64,000 nucleotides of DNA. Source: Microbacterium sp. MYb66. Its GTDB lineage: Bacteria; Actinomycetota; Actinomycetes; Actinomycetales; Microbacteriaceae. The translations under genes were made by a program, and so were the position numbers. The DNA lies in NCBI RefSeq assembly GCF_002979435.1, contig NZ_PCOV01000001.1:682001-746000 (forward strand), read 5' to 3'. Of the stretch, positions 16,916 through 24,422 are shown in pieces (the first letter of the stretch is position 1; each line of letters starts with the position of its first letter). The notes under the pieces are model-generated. The model saw nothing but the letters and a program-made list of their open reading frames with translations, did not search any database and was not told the DNA's origin.

Positions 16916-19549
16916 TCAGTGCGCGGCTTCGTTCCAATCCTTGCCGCGCCCGACCTGGACGTCGAGGGGCACGGACAGGGCGGCGGCGTCTCCCATGCGT
17001 GCGCGCACGATGCGCTCTGCGGCGTCCCACTCCCCCGGCGCGACCTCGACGACGAGTTCGTCGTGGATCTGCAGGAGCACCCGCGAGGCGAGCTGCTCAG
17101 AGCGGAGATCGTCATGGATGTGCAGCAGCGCGATCTTCATGATGTCGGCTGCGCTGCCCTGGATGGGAGCGTTGAGTGCCGCACGTTCGGCATTCTCGCG
17201 CAGCACACGGTTGGGGCTCGCGAGGTCGGGGAACGGTCGGCGGCGCCCGAAGATGGTCTCGGTGTAGCCGACCTCTTTCGCCTTCATCACGGAAGCGCGG
17301 AGGTAGTCCCGGACCGCGCCGAAGCGCGCGAAGTACTCGACCATCAGCTGCTTGGCCTCGGACTGCTCGATCCGCAGCTGCTTGGAGAGGCCAAAGGCCG
17401 AGAGCCCGTAGACCAGGCCGTACGACATCGCCTTCACCTTCGTGCGCATCGCGGCGGTCACCTCGCTCGGCTCGACTCCGAACACCCGGGCGCCCACGAA
17501 ACGGTGCAGGTCTTCGCCGCTGTTGAAAGCCTCGATGAGACCTTCGTCGCCGGAGAGGTGCGCCATGATGCGCATCTCGATCTGCGAGTAGTCCGCGGTG
17601 AGGAGAGCCTCGTAGCCCTCGCCGACCTCGAATGCGCTGCGGATGCGGCGGGACTCCTCGGTGCGCACCGGGATGTTCTGCAGGTTGGGGTCGGTGCTGG
17701 AGAGACGGCCGGTCTGGCTTCCGGTCTGCACGTAGGTCGTGTGCACGCGGTGGTCGTCTCCGATCGCCGTGTCGAGCGACTCGATGATCTGTCGGAGCTT
17801 CGTCGCCTCGCGATGCTGCAGCAGCAGGCTGAGGAACGGGTGCGGGTTGGACTCCTGCAGATCTGCCAGCACCGCGGCATCGGTCGAATACCCCGTCTTG
17901 GTCTTGCGTGTCTTCGGCAGCTGCAGGTCTTCGAACAGGACTTCCTGCAGCTGCTTCGGCGAGCCGAGGTTGAACTCGCGCCCGACGACGGAGAACGCCT
18001 CCTGCGCGAGGCCCTCCGCGCGGGTCGCGAGCTCACCGGAGAACGTCGACAGCACCTCGTGCGAGACCGCGACACCCGCGACCTCCATGTCGGCGAGGGT
18101 GAGCAGCGTCGGCAGCTCGATGTCGACCAGGACCGTGGCGACGGACTCGGGGATGTCTTCGCGGAGAGCGTCGGCGACCCGCAGAGCGAACCACGCCTCC
18201 TGTGACGGCGTCGCGCCCTCGGTCTCGGGCACGAGCTGTGACGGGTCGGCTTCGGGCAGCTTCTCGCCGAGGTAGCGTTCGACCAGATCGGCGAGCGTCT
18301 TGTCGGGGAAGCTCGGACGGAGCAGCCAGCCGGCGAGACTCGTGTCGTAGGCGAGGCCTCCGAGGCGGATACCCTGGCGGATCAGCGCCTTCACCTGCGG
18401 CTTCGCATCGTGGAGCACCTTCGGCTCATCGGACTCGATCCATCCGCGCAGCGCGTCGGCGGCGGCATCCGTCCAGTCGGTCTCACGGACCTCGGTGAGG
18501 GTGGCGGCACCGATGCGCACCGGCACACCGCCCTGGGTCGTGACGCGGAGCGCGACGTCGCCCTCTTGCGCCGTCGCCCACGTTGCGAGCTCGACGGGCG
18601 TCACCTCTTCCGGGACGGGAAGGACCACGACCGATGCGGGGTCGTCGGCGACCTCTCCCGCTCCGACGGCCTCGAACACCCGCGGCAGCAGGGTGCGGAA
18701 CTCCAGGCGCGCGAAGATGTCGCGCACGGCCTGGGCGTCGATCGGCGCGACCGCCAGGTCTGCAGGCCCGACCGGAAGCTCGACGTCGGTGAGCAGGCGG
18801 TTCAGCTTGCGGTTACGGCGGACATCGTCGATGTGGTCGCGGAGGTTGCCGCCGACCACGCCCTTGATCTCGTCGGCGCGAGCGATCAGATCGTCGAGGG
18901 AGCCGAACTGCGTGAGCCACTTGACCGCGGTCTTCTCCCCCACCTTCGGCACACCGGGGAGGTTGTCGCTGGTCTCGCCCACGAGAGCGGCGATGTCGGG
19001 GTACTGCTCCGGCCTCACACCATAGCGTTCCTGCACAGTCGCCGGATCGTAGCGCTTGAGCTGCGAGACACCCTGCACCGACGGGTACAGCAGCGTGACA
19101 TCGTCATTGACGAGCTGGATGGTGTCGCGGTCACCCGAGACCACGAGCACGTCGAAGCCCTGTTCGGCGCCCTGCGAGGCGAGCGTCGCGAGGATGTCGT
19201 CGGCTTCGATCCCCTCTTTCGTCAGGACCGGGATCGACATCGCGGCGAGGCAGTCCTGCAGGAGGGGGATCTGGCCTTTGAACTCCTGCGGCGACTCCGA
19301 TCTCGTGGCCTTGTACTCGGGGTACTCGTCGGTGCGGAACGAGTGACGCGAAGTGTCGAAGGCGATCGCGAGATGCGTCGGCTGCTCGGCCTTGATGAGG
19401 TTGACCAGCATCGACAGGAAGCCGTAGATGCCGTTGGTGTGCTGGTTGTCCTTGGTCGTGAAGTTCTCCACCGGGAGGGCGAAGAAAGCACGGTAGGCGA
19501 GCGAGTGGCCGTCGACGACCATGAGGGTAGGCTTTGCGGAGTCCGTCAC
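16916..19549 (-). CDS. polA: DNA polymerase I
   Basis: An 877-residue Pol I with three parts. The N-terminal 5'-3' exonuclease (about 1-290) shows VDGHSLAYRAFFALP, KATRSESPQEFK and GETSDNLPGVPKVGEKTA. The middle domain (about 300-480) resembles a degenerate proofreading domain, as in mycobacterial and Thermus enzymes. The polymerase domain holds TADYSQIEMRIMAHLS (motif A, about 648), the RTKVKAMSYGLVYG O-helix and QIHDELVVEV (motif C, about 827). It processes Okazaki fragments and fills repair gaps. GTG 19549 follows TAGGCT by six bases, so the transcript is probably leaderless. Confidence 0.97.
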   Translation of the reverse strand: MTDSAKPTLMVVDGHSLAYRAFFALPVENFTTKDNQHTNGIYGFLSMLVNLIKAEQPTHLAIAFDTSRHSFRTDEYPEYKATRSESPQEFKGQIPLLQDCLAAMSIPVLTKEGIEADDILATLASQGAEQGFDVLVVSGDRDTIQLVNDDVTLLYPSVQGVSQLKRYDPATVQERYGVRPEQYPDIAALVGETSDNLPGVPKVGEKTAVKWLTQFGSLDDLIARADEIKGVVGGNLRDHIDDVRRNRKLNRLLTDVELPVGPADLAVAPIDAQAVRDIFARLEFRTLLPRVFEAVGAGEVADDPASVVVLPVPEEVTPVELATWATAQEGDVALRVTTQGGVPVRIGAATLTEVRETDWTDAAADALRGWIESDEPKVLHDAKPQVKALIRQGIRLGGLAYDTSLAGWLLRPSFPDKTLADLVERYLGEKLPEADPSQLVPETEGATPSQEAWFALRVADALREDIPESVATVLVDIELPTLLTLADMEVAGVAVSHEVLSTFSGELATRAEGLAQEAFSVVGREFNLGSPKQLQEVLFEDLQLPKTRKTKTGYSTDAAVLADLQESNPHPFLSLLLQHREATKLRQIIESLDTAIGDDHRVHTTYVQTGSQTGRLSSTDPNLQNIPVRTEESRRIRSAFEVGEGYEALLTADYSQIEMRIMAHLSGDEGLIEAFNSGEDLHRFVGARVFGVEPSEVTAAMRTKVKAMSYGLVYGLSAFGLSKQLRIEQSEAKQLMVEYFARFGAVRDYLRASVMKAKEVGYTETIFGRRRPFPDLASPNRVLRENAERAALNAPIQGSAADIMKIALLHIHDDLRSEQLASRVLLQIHDELVVEVAPGEWDAAERIVRARMGDAAALSVPLDVQVGRGKDWNEAAH

Positions 19550-19555
19550 CCTGTC

Positions 19556-19561
19556 AGCCTA
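19556..19561 (-). promoter_or_regulatory. -10 element of polA (leaderless)
   Basis: TAGGCT on the minus strand ends six bases before the polA GTG, placing the expected transcription start on or next to the start codon. The same element is present at SGNH hydrolase (12,683) and DUF885 (16,882) genes. No convincing -35 is seen. Confidence 0.55.
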
Positions 19562-19594
19562 ACGAGGACGACAGACACCCGCTGAGGAGGATGC

Positions 19595-20023
19595 ATGAGC
19601 GACGTCGCGACGAGCGAGGGACTCGACTGGGCCACGGCCCGCGGAATGGGCGCTCTGGCCGAGAAGATGGGCATGGAGTTCGTCGAGTTCAGCGTCGAAC
19701 GCTGCGTCGCGACCATGCCGGTCGAGGGGAACACGCAGCCCGTCGGACTCATGCACGGCGGCGCCTACGTGGTGCTCGGCGAGTCCCTCGGCTCCATGGC
19801 GGCGAATCTGCACGCCGGTGCCGGACGACTCGCGGTCGGCGTCGACATCAACGCGACCCACACGCGTTCGGCGACCTCGGGCGTCGTCACCGGCGTCTGC
19901 ACGCCCGTGCACCTGGGGCGCAGCATCACCGTGCACGAGATCGTGGTCACCGACGATCAGGGCCGCCGATGCTCGAGCATCCGGATCACCAACATGATCA
20001 AGGATGCTCCCGCCGCGCGCTGA
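19595..20023 (+). CDS. Hotdog-fold thioesterase (PaaI family)
   Basis: A 142-residue acyl-CoA thioesterase of the hotdog fold. The typical sequence GLMHGGAYVVLGESLGSMAA (about 50-69) covers the central helix with its catalytic acidic residue, and GVDINATHTRSA plus SGVVTGVCTPVHLGRS form the beta sheet. Relatives hydrolyse phenylacetyl-CoA, benzoyl-CoA or DHNA-CoA; the last would place it in menaquinone synthesis, but this cannot be decided here. ATG 19595 has a GAGGAGG ribosome binding site. It is divergent from polA, and its 3' end overlaps the convergent GNAT gene by 26 bases. Confidence 0.9.
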   Translation: MSDVATSEGLDWATARGMGALAEKMGMEFVEFSVERCVATMPVEGNTQPVGLMHGGAYVVLGESLGSMAANLHAGAGRLAVGVDINATHTRSATSGVVTGVCTPVHLGRSITVHEIVVTDDQGRRCSSIRITNMIKDAPAAR

Positions 20024-20561
20024 GCGGTTCCTCCAGCAGCAGCTGGAACAGCAGGTGGTCCTGCCACTCCCCCGCGATGCGGAGATACTTCGGTGCGAGG
20101 CCGATCTTCTCGAAGCCGTTTCCGAGCAGCACGCGTTGAGAGCCGAGATTGTGCAGGAGCGTCGCGGCCTGGAGTCGATGGAGTCGGAGCTCGGCCCGCG
20201 CGTAGTCCGCCACCTGCGCGACCGCGCGGCCGGCGAGTCCCCGTCGGAGGCGGTTCACGTCGATCCAGTATCCGAGATCAGCGCTCCAGAACGCCCCACG
20301 GACGACGTTGTTGATGTTCATCCGTCCGCGGATCTCGCCATCATCGGACTCGATCACGAAGCGGATGCTGCGGCCCGCCGCAGCATCCTCGACGCACTGC
20401 TGGACGTGCTGCTCCTGCGATGCGACGGTGAAGAACGCATCCGTCCGCGTGGGTTCCCACGGCGCGAGATGCTCGCGATTGGAGAGGTACGCTCTCGAGA
20501 GCGCCGCCCCGTCGCCGAGACGGACCGGGCGCAGGATGTGCTCGGCGTCGAGCCGGAACAC
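19998..20561 (-). CDS. GNAT family N-acetyltransferase (RimJ/RimL-like)
   Basis: A 187-residue acetyltransferase. The start ILRPVRLGDGAALSRAYLSNREHLAPWEP and the block GYWIDVNRLRRGLAGRAV, which covers the acetyl-CoA-binding region, are typical of RimJ/RimL-type N-terminal or amino-acid acetyltransferases; NLGSQRVLLGNGFEKIG is the C-terminal family block. The acceptor is unknown. GTG 20561 lies four bases after the stop of the ANTAR regulator, so the two are almost certainly on one transcript. The 3' end overlaps the convergent thioesterase coding region by 26 bases, giving overlapping antisense ends. Confidence 0.88.
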   Translation of the reverse strand: MFRLDAEHILRPVRLGDGAALSRAYLSNREHLAPWEPTRTDAFFTVASQEQHVQQCVEDAAAGRSIRFVIESDDGEIRGRMNINNVVRGAFWSADLGYWIDVNRLRRGLAGRAVAQVADYARAELRLHRLQAATLLHNLGSQRVLLGNGFEKIGLAPKYLRIAGEWQDHLLFQLLLEEPLSARREHP

Positions 20562-20565
20562 CGCT

Positions 20566-21186
20566 CTACTTCTTGGGAGCGAGCTGCTCGATGATCGCCT
20601 TCGCGACGTCCTGCATCGTCAGACGGCGGTCCATGGACGCCTTCTGGATCCAGCGGAACGCTTCCGGCTCGCTCAGGCCCATCTTCTCGTTGAGGAGGCC
20701 CTTGGCACGATCGACGAGCTTGCGGGTCTCGAAGCGCTCGACCATGTCGGCGACCTCGGCCTCGAGCGTGATGATCTGCTCGTGACGCGCCAGCGCGATC
20801 TCGATCGCAGGGAGAAGGTCGTTCGGGGTGAAGGGCTTCACGACGTAGGCGAGTGCACCGGCCTCGCTCGCACGCTCGACGAGCTCCTTCTGGCTGAACG
20901 CCGTGAGGAGGACGACGGGTGCGATGTTGCCCTTGTGCAGCTTCTCGGCTGCGCTGATGCCGTCGAGCTGAGGCATCTTGACGTCCATGATGACCAGGTC
21001 GGGGCGCAGCTCGGTCGCGAGCGCGACCGCAGTCTCGCCGTCACCGGCCTCACCGACGACATCGAAGCCGTTGTCGCGGAGGATCTCGACGATGTCGAGG
21101 CGGATCAGCGACTCATCCTCGGCGACGACGACGCGTCGGGGGGCGGATGACGTGGGCTGTTCGGCCTGCTCTTCTTGCTCTGTCAC
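20566..21186 (-). CDS. pdtaR: ANTAR-domain response regulator (PdtaR-like)
   Basis: A 206-residue two-domain regulator. The receiver domain (about 18-135) has VVAEDESLIRLD acidic pocket residues, the phospho-acceptor Asp68 in LVIMDVKMP, and the conserved Lys in YVVKPF. The C-terminal ANTAR domain (about 145-200; RKLVDRAKGLLNEKMGLSEPEAFRWIQ) binds paired RNA hairpins to prevent transcription termination. This matches mycobacterial PdtaR, which partners the histidine kinase PdtaS; no kinase gene lies next to it here. TAGGAT six bases before the GTG suggests a leaderless message. The GNAT gene follows after four bases. Confidence 0.93.
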   Translation of the reverse strand: MTEQEEQAEQPTSSAPRRVVVAEDESLIRLDIVEILRDNGFDVVGEAGDGETAVALATELRPDLVIMDVKMPQLDGISAAEKLHKGNIAPVVLLTAFSQKELVERASEAGALAYVVKPFTPNDLLPAIEIALARHEQIITLEAEVADMVERFETRKLVDRAKGLLNEKMGLSEPEAFRWIQKASMDRRLTMQDVAKAIIEQLAPKK

Positions 21187-21192
21187 AGAACC

Positions 21193-21198
21193 ATCCTA
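21193..21198 (-). promoter_or_regulatory. -10 element of the ANTAR regulator (leaderless)
   Basis: TAGGAT on the minus strand, six bases upstream of GTG 21186, so transcription probably begins at the start codon and reads through the ANTAR regulator and the GNAT gene. Confidence 0.55.
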
Positions 21199-21285
21199 GT
21201 GGAGTGCTCCGTGAGCAGGCTGTAGGTGCTCGGCGCGGAGGACCGTGCCCCTCCCCTGCGCTAAAGTCGTAGACGCGACACACGA

Positions 21286-21368
21286 GCCGGCGTGGCGGAA
21301 TGGCAGACGCGGAGCACTCAAAATGCTTTGTCCGAAAGGGCGTGTGGGTTCGAGTCCCACCGCCGGCA
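21286..21368 (+). tRNA. tRNA-Leu (anticodon CAA)
   Basis: An 83-nucleotide class II tRNA. The acceptor stem pairs GCCGGCG with CGCCGGC, followed by discriminator A; no CCA is encoded. The anticodon stem GAGCA/TGCTT encloses loop CTCAAAA, giving CAA, which reads the UUG leucine codon. The long variable arm (GTCCGAAAGGGC region) and the T-loop GTTCGAGTC confirm the class. UUG is rare in such GC-rich genomes, so this is probably a low-demand tRNA. A TAAAGT at 21,262-21,267 is a possible -10. The gene stands alone between the ANTAR regulator and an exported protein. Confidence 0.97.
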
Positions 21369-21447
21369 CTGTGAGAGACGGATTGCCCTCCCTCGACCCC
21401 CGCTGACTTCCCCTGCTGCTCGACCGCGCGGTGCTGATCGGATCCTG

Positions 21448-22251
21448 ATGCCCACCCGCAACCGGCGGGCCGCGATCATCGTCGCGGCAGCCTCGGCCCT
21501 CGTCATCGCGACCGGCACCACCGTCGCCGCGACTGTCGCCGCCGCCGAGGCCGCGGAGACGGAGCGCCTGTGCGCGGTCTCGACCGAGGGCGCTGCGCGG
21601 GCCGCCGACACGGCGGCGCGCTCCCTGACCGCCGCCGCCGATGCACTCGCGGCCGTTGAGGTGATCGATCTGCCGGAGAGCGATGGGTGGTCGAGCACCG
21701 AGTACGCCGACCGCCCCGGCCGCGATGCCGTCGAGGCCACCGAAACGACCGCGGCGCTCCCCGGTCGCCCGAGCGGCGCCCGGCTCACCGCGGCGGTGGC
21801 CGATGCGCGCACGTCACTCGAGGGCATCGACACCCCGGCGACATGCGGCACGCGTGAGGACGCCTCCGCCATCAGCGCGGCGGCGAAGGAGACGGACGCG
21901 GCCGTCGTGGAGCTGGATACTCGCGTCCGTACTCTGACTGCCGATTTCGCGGTCTTCCAGGACGAGGAGAGGGCCCGTATCGCGGCCGAGATCGAGGCCG
22001 CCCGCATCGCTGCGGAGCAGGAGGCCGCACGTCTCGCGGCTGAGGAGGCCGAACGCCAGCGGCTGGCGGAGGAGGCCGCACGCCGATCGACCCAGAACGG
22101 CGGCGGCAACGGCAACCGGGGCGGCTCGGCCCCGTCCTCACCCGGCGGATCCAAGCCCTCGGGACCTCCCGGAGGCGGCCAGGTGGGCGACGGCAACAGC
22201 AACGGAGTGTCGGTATGCGACAACGGCATGGGCGGCACCAGGCCCTGCTGA
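21448..22251 (+). CDS. Exported or membrane-anchored coiled-coil protein of unknown function
   Basis: A 267-residue protein. The N-terminus has a basic head and one hydrophobic segment (AAIIVAAASALVIATGTTVAATVAAA) acting as signal or anchor. The middle is Ala/Asp/Thr-rich and helical, with cysteines near ERLCAVS and PATCGTRED. A charged coiled coil follows (about residues 175-220, repeats of E/R-I/L-A-A-E), then a Gly/Ser/Pro-rich tail ending in VCDNGMGGTRPC. Similar layouts occur in actinobacterial cell-surface proteins, but no family is recognised. ATG 21448 was chosen because the open frame upstream runs into the tRNA gene. Confidence 0.75.
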   Translation: MPTRNRRAAIIVAAASALVIATGTTVAATVAAAEAAETERLCAVSTEGAARAADTAARSLTAAADALAAVEVIDLPESDGWSSTEYADRPGRDAVEATETTAALPGRPSGARLTAAVADARTSLEGIDTPATCGTREDASAISAAAKETDAAVVELDTRVRTLTADFAVFQDEERARIAAEIEAARIAAEQEAARLAAEEAERQRLAEEAARRSTQNGGGNGNRGGSAPSSPGGSKPSGPPGGGQVGDGNSNGVSVCDNGMGGTRPC

Positions 22252-22391
22252 CTCCTCCCGAACGATGACCCCGCCTCTCCGACCGGGACTGCCGTTCGCC
22301 GGCGGGCTCGCTCGACGGAAGCAGTCGCCTCCACCACCATCCGCGCGAGGAACCCTCCCGCGGGTGCCCATCCATGCGCTAGACATTCCTC

Positions 22392-23651
22392 ATGCACAAC
22401 GATGACGCCGTACCGGCTGCCCACGCCCGGCGCCCGCGACGTGGACGACGCGCGTTCGTCATCATCGGCGCTGTCCTCGTCGTCGCCCTCGTGCTCATCG
22501 CGGCCGAGGTCACGCGCAGGACGCTCGCCGAGCAGGACGACCTCCGAACGGATCCCGCCTTCTACGCCGTTCCCACTCCCCTACCGGAGGGCGAGCCGGG
22601 CGAGATCATCCGCATCGAGGCGATCGCCAGCGCACCGGTCGGCACGAACGCCTGGCGCGTCGTGTACCACTCGCGGGACATCGCCGGAGAGGACATCCCG
22701 GTCTCCGGTATCGTGATCGTTCCGGACGGACCCGCTCCTGAGGGCGGGCGCACCGTGATCGCCTGGGCGCACCCGACGACGGGCGCCGCGACGAGATGCG
22801 CGCCGTCGCTCGGCCTCGATCCCTTCCAGGACATCGAGGGGATGCACGAACTCCTCGCCGAGGGCTATGCCATCGCCGCCACCGACTATCCCGGACTGGG
22901 CGTCGAAGGAGACTCGTCCTATCTGCTCGGCGTCCCCGAATCCAACAGCGTGCTCGACATGGTCAGAGCGGCCCGCGAGATCGACGACGCCCGCGTGAGC
23001 GAGCATCTCGTACTGTGGGGACACTCGCAGGGCGGCCAGGCCGTGCTCTTCGCCGCCGAGCGGGCTGCGGAGTACGCACCGGAGCTGAAGCTCGAGGGGG
23101 TCGCGGTGGCGGCGCCGGCGGCGAACCTGAACGCCCTGATGACGGACGACATCGTGAACCTCTCCGGCGTCACGATCGCTTCCTTCGCGATCCCGGCGTA
23201 CGAGGTCGCCTACGCGGATACCTACTCGTCGAGCGCGATCACGGCGATCCTGACCCCCGCAGGTCTCGAGGCGACGCCGGATATGGCCGCGCTTTGCCTG
23301 CTCACCCAGAACGAGGAGATCCACGAGATCGCGGATCCTCTCGTCGGCGCATACGTCACCAGCGACCCCGCCAGCACTGAACCCTGGCAGACGATGCTTG
23401 AGGAGAACAGCGCGGGGAACAGCCCCATCAGCGTGCCGGTCTTCGTCGGACAGGGAGAAGCCGACGAGCTCGTGCTCCCGAGCGCCACCGAAGGCTACGT
23501 GAAGCTGCTGTGCTCGCAGAACGCGGATGTCACCTTCCACCGCTATCCGGATGTCACACACGGTCTCGCCGCCTACGCCTCGCTTCCTGATCTGCTCCTC
23601 TGGCTGCCGACGCTGGGGTCCCAGCGTTCTCCCGGCGACGGCTGTCGCTGA
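22392..23651 (+). CDS. Secreted or anchored alpha/beta hydrolase (secretory lipase family)
   Basis: A 419-residue lipase-like hydrolase. An N-terminal membrane segment (AFVIIGAVLVVALVLIAAEV, about 18-37) anchors or exports it. The nucleophile elbow is GHSQGGQAV near residue 213, the acidic residue is likely in FVGQGEADELVLP, and the histidine in THGLAAY. YAIAATDYPGLGVEGDSSYLLG is typical of the LIP/secretory lipase family, which cleaves triacylglycerols and other esters. It is convergent with a second hydrolase, five bases away, on the other strand. The substrate is unknown. Confidence 0.9.
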   Translation: MHNDDAVPAAHARRPRRGRRAFVIIGAVLVVALVLIAAEVTRRTLAEQDDLRTDPAFYAVPTPLPEGEPGEIIRIEAIASAPVGTNAWRVVYHSRDIAGEDIPVSGIVIVPDGPAPEGGRTVIAWAHPTTGAATRCAPSLGLDPFQDIEGMHELLAEGYAIAATDYPGLGVEGDSSYLLGVPESNSVLDMVRAAREIDDARVSEHLVLWGHSQGGQAVLFAAERAAEYAPELKLEGVAVAAPAANLNALMTDDIVNLSGVTIASFAIPAYEVAYADTYSSSAITAILTPAGLEATPDMAALCLLTQNEEIHEIADPLVGAYVTSDPASTEPWQTMLEENSAGNSPISVPVFVGQGEADELVLPSATEGYVKLLCSQNADVTFHRYPDVTHGLAAYASLPDLLLWLPTLGSQRSPGDGCR

Positions 23652-23656
23652 GCGAC

Positions 23657-24313
23657 CTACTCCGCGAGAACCGCCAGCTCCGCCAGGACGCGAGGATGAG
23701 CGAGGATCCGGAAGTGTCCGCCGGTGTCGAGCCGCACGTTCCTCGCGCCGGCGAGCTCACTCCCCTCCGGGATGTGCGGGTCGAATCCGGCGTAGATCGA
23801 CACGATCCTCTCGTTGACCGTGAGCTGCTGGGCGAGGCTCACGATCGAGGGGTCGTCCGGCGAGAACTCCCGAAGCGTCCGCGACAGCATCAGCCGGGCG
23901 TAGCGCGAGCCGCCGAAAGGCGTCGCGATCGCCAGCATCGACCGTACGCGCGTCTGCGCGCCCCCCGTCATGACGACCTTGCCCGCGAGGCCGCCCTTGC
24001 TGTGCGCGACGAGGATCACATCGGTCAGGTCGCGATGATCCAGGTACTCCTCGACGCGGCGGGCCATGTCGACCACCGGACGCTGATTCCGATGGAGCGT
24101 GTCGACGATGTGGACCGGGTGTCCGCGTTCGTGTAGCGCGGTGACGAGCGGCTGCATGAACTTCCAGGTCTCGTAGACCCCGGGAAGGACCACGATGTGC
24201 GCCCCAGTCCCCGAGGAGAAGGACGCGGGGTCGGTGCGATCGAACATCGCCCGCACCTGCCAGTAGCCGGCGTACAGGTAGTCGGCGGCCCACCAGCCGG
24301 CTTTTCTCAGCAC
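23657..24313 (-). CDS. Alpha/beta hydrolase (esterase/lipase-like)
   Basis: A 218-residue hydrolase. IVVLPGVYETWKFMQPL begins the fold, with the nucleophile elbow AHSKGGLAGKVV (the family's G-x-S-x-G with Ala first) near residue 103, and GGHFRIL near the end supplying the histidine. It resembles small lipase/acetyltransferase-type proteins. The start is uncertain: GTG 24313 begins family-like sequence (LRKAGWWAADYLY), with AGGAG 12 bases upstream; the frame is open upstream to 24454 across the pyk terminator, which is unlikely to be coding. It is convergent with the secretory lipase gene. Confidence 0.78.
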   Translation of the reverse strand: MLRKAGWWAADYLYAGYWQVRAMFDRTDPASFSSGTGAHIVVLPGVYETWKFMQPLVTALHERGHPVHIVDTLHRNQRPVVDMARRVEEYLDHRDLTDVILVAHSKGGLAGKVVMTGGAQTRVRSMLAIATPFGGSRYARLMLSRTLREFSPDDPSIVSLAQQLTVNERIVSIYAGFDPHIPEGSELAGARNVRLDTGGHFRILAHPRVLAELAVLAE

Positions 24314-24378
24314 GCCGATGACGTGCTCCTCGGACGGTGGTGCGGACCCATGAGTGCAAACTACCCGACATGCACGAC

Positions 24379-24410
24379 AGAGGGGGCGAGACCGAAGTCC
24401 CGCCCCCTCT
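24379..24410 (-). terminator. Intrinsic-type terminator of pyk
   Basis: Thirteen bases after the pyk stop a perfect ten-pair stem (AGAGGGGGCG/CGCCCCCTCT) continues through a G-U pair and GAC/GTC to a TTCG tetraloop, giving 14 pairs. No U-tract follows, which is usual for many high-GC actinobacterial terminators. It closes the gltB-gltD-pyk region before the hydrolase gene. Confidence 0.8.
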
Positions 24411-24422
24411 GGATGCTGTTCG

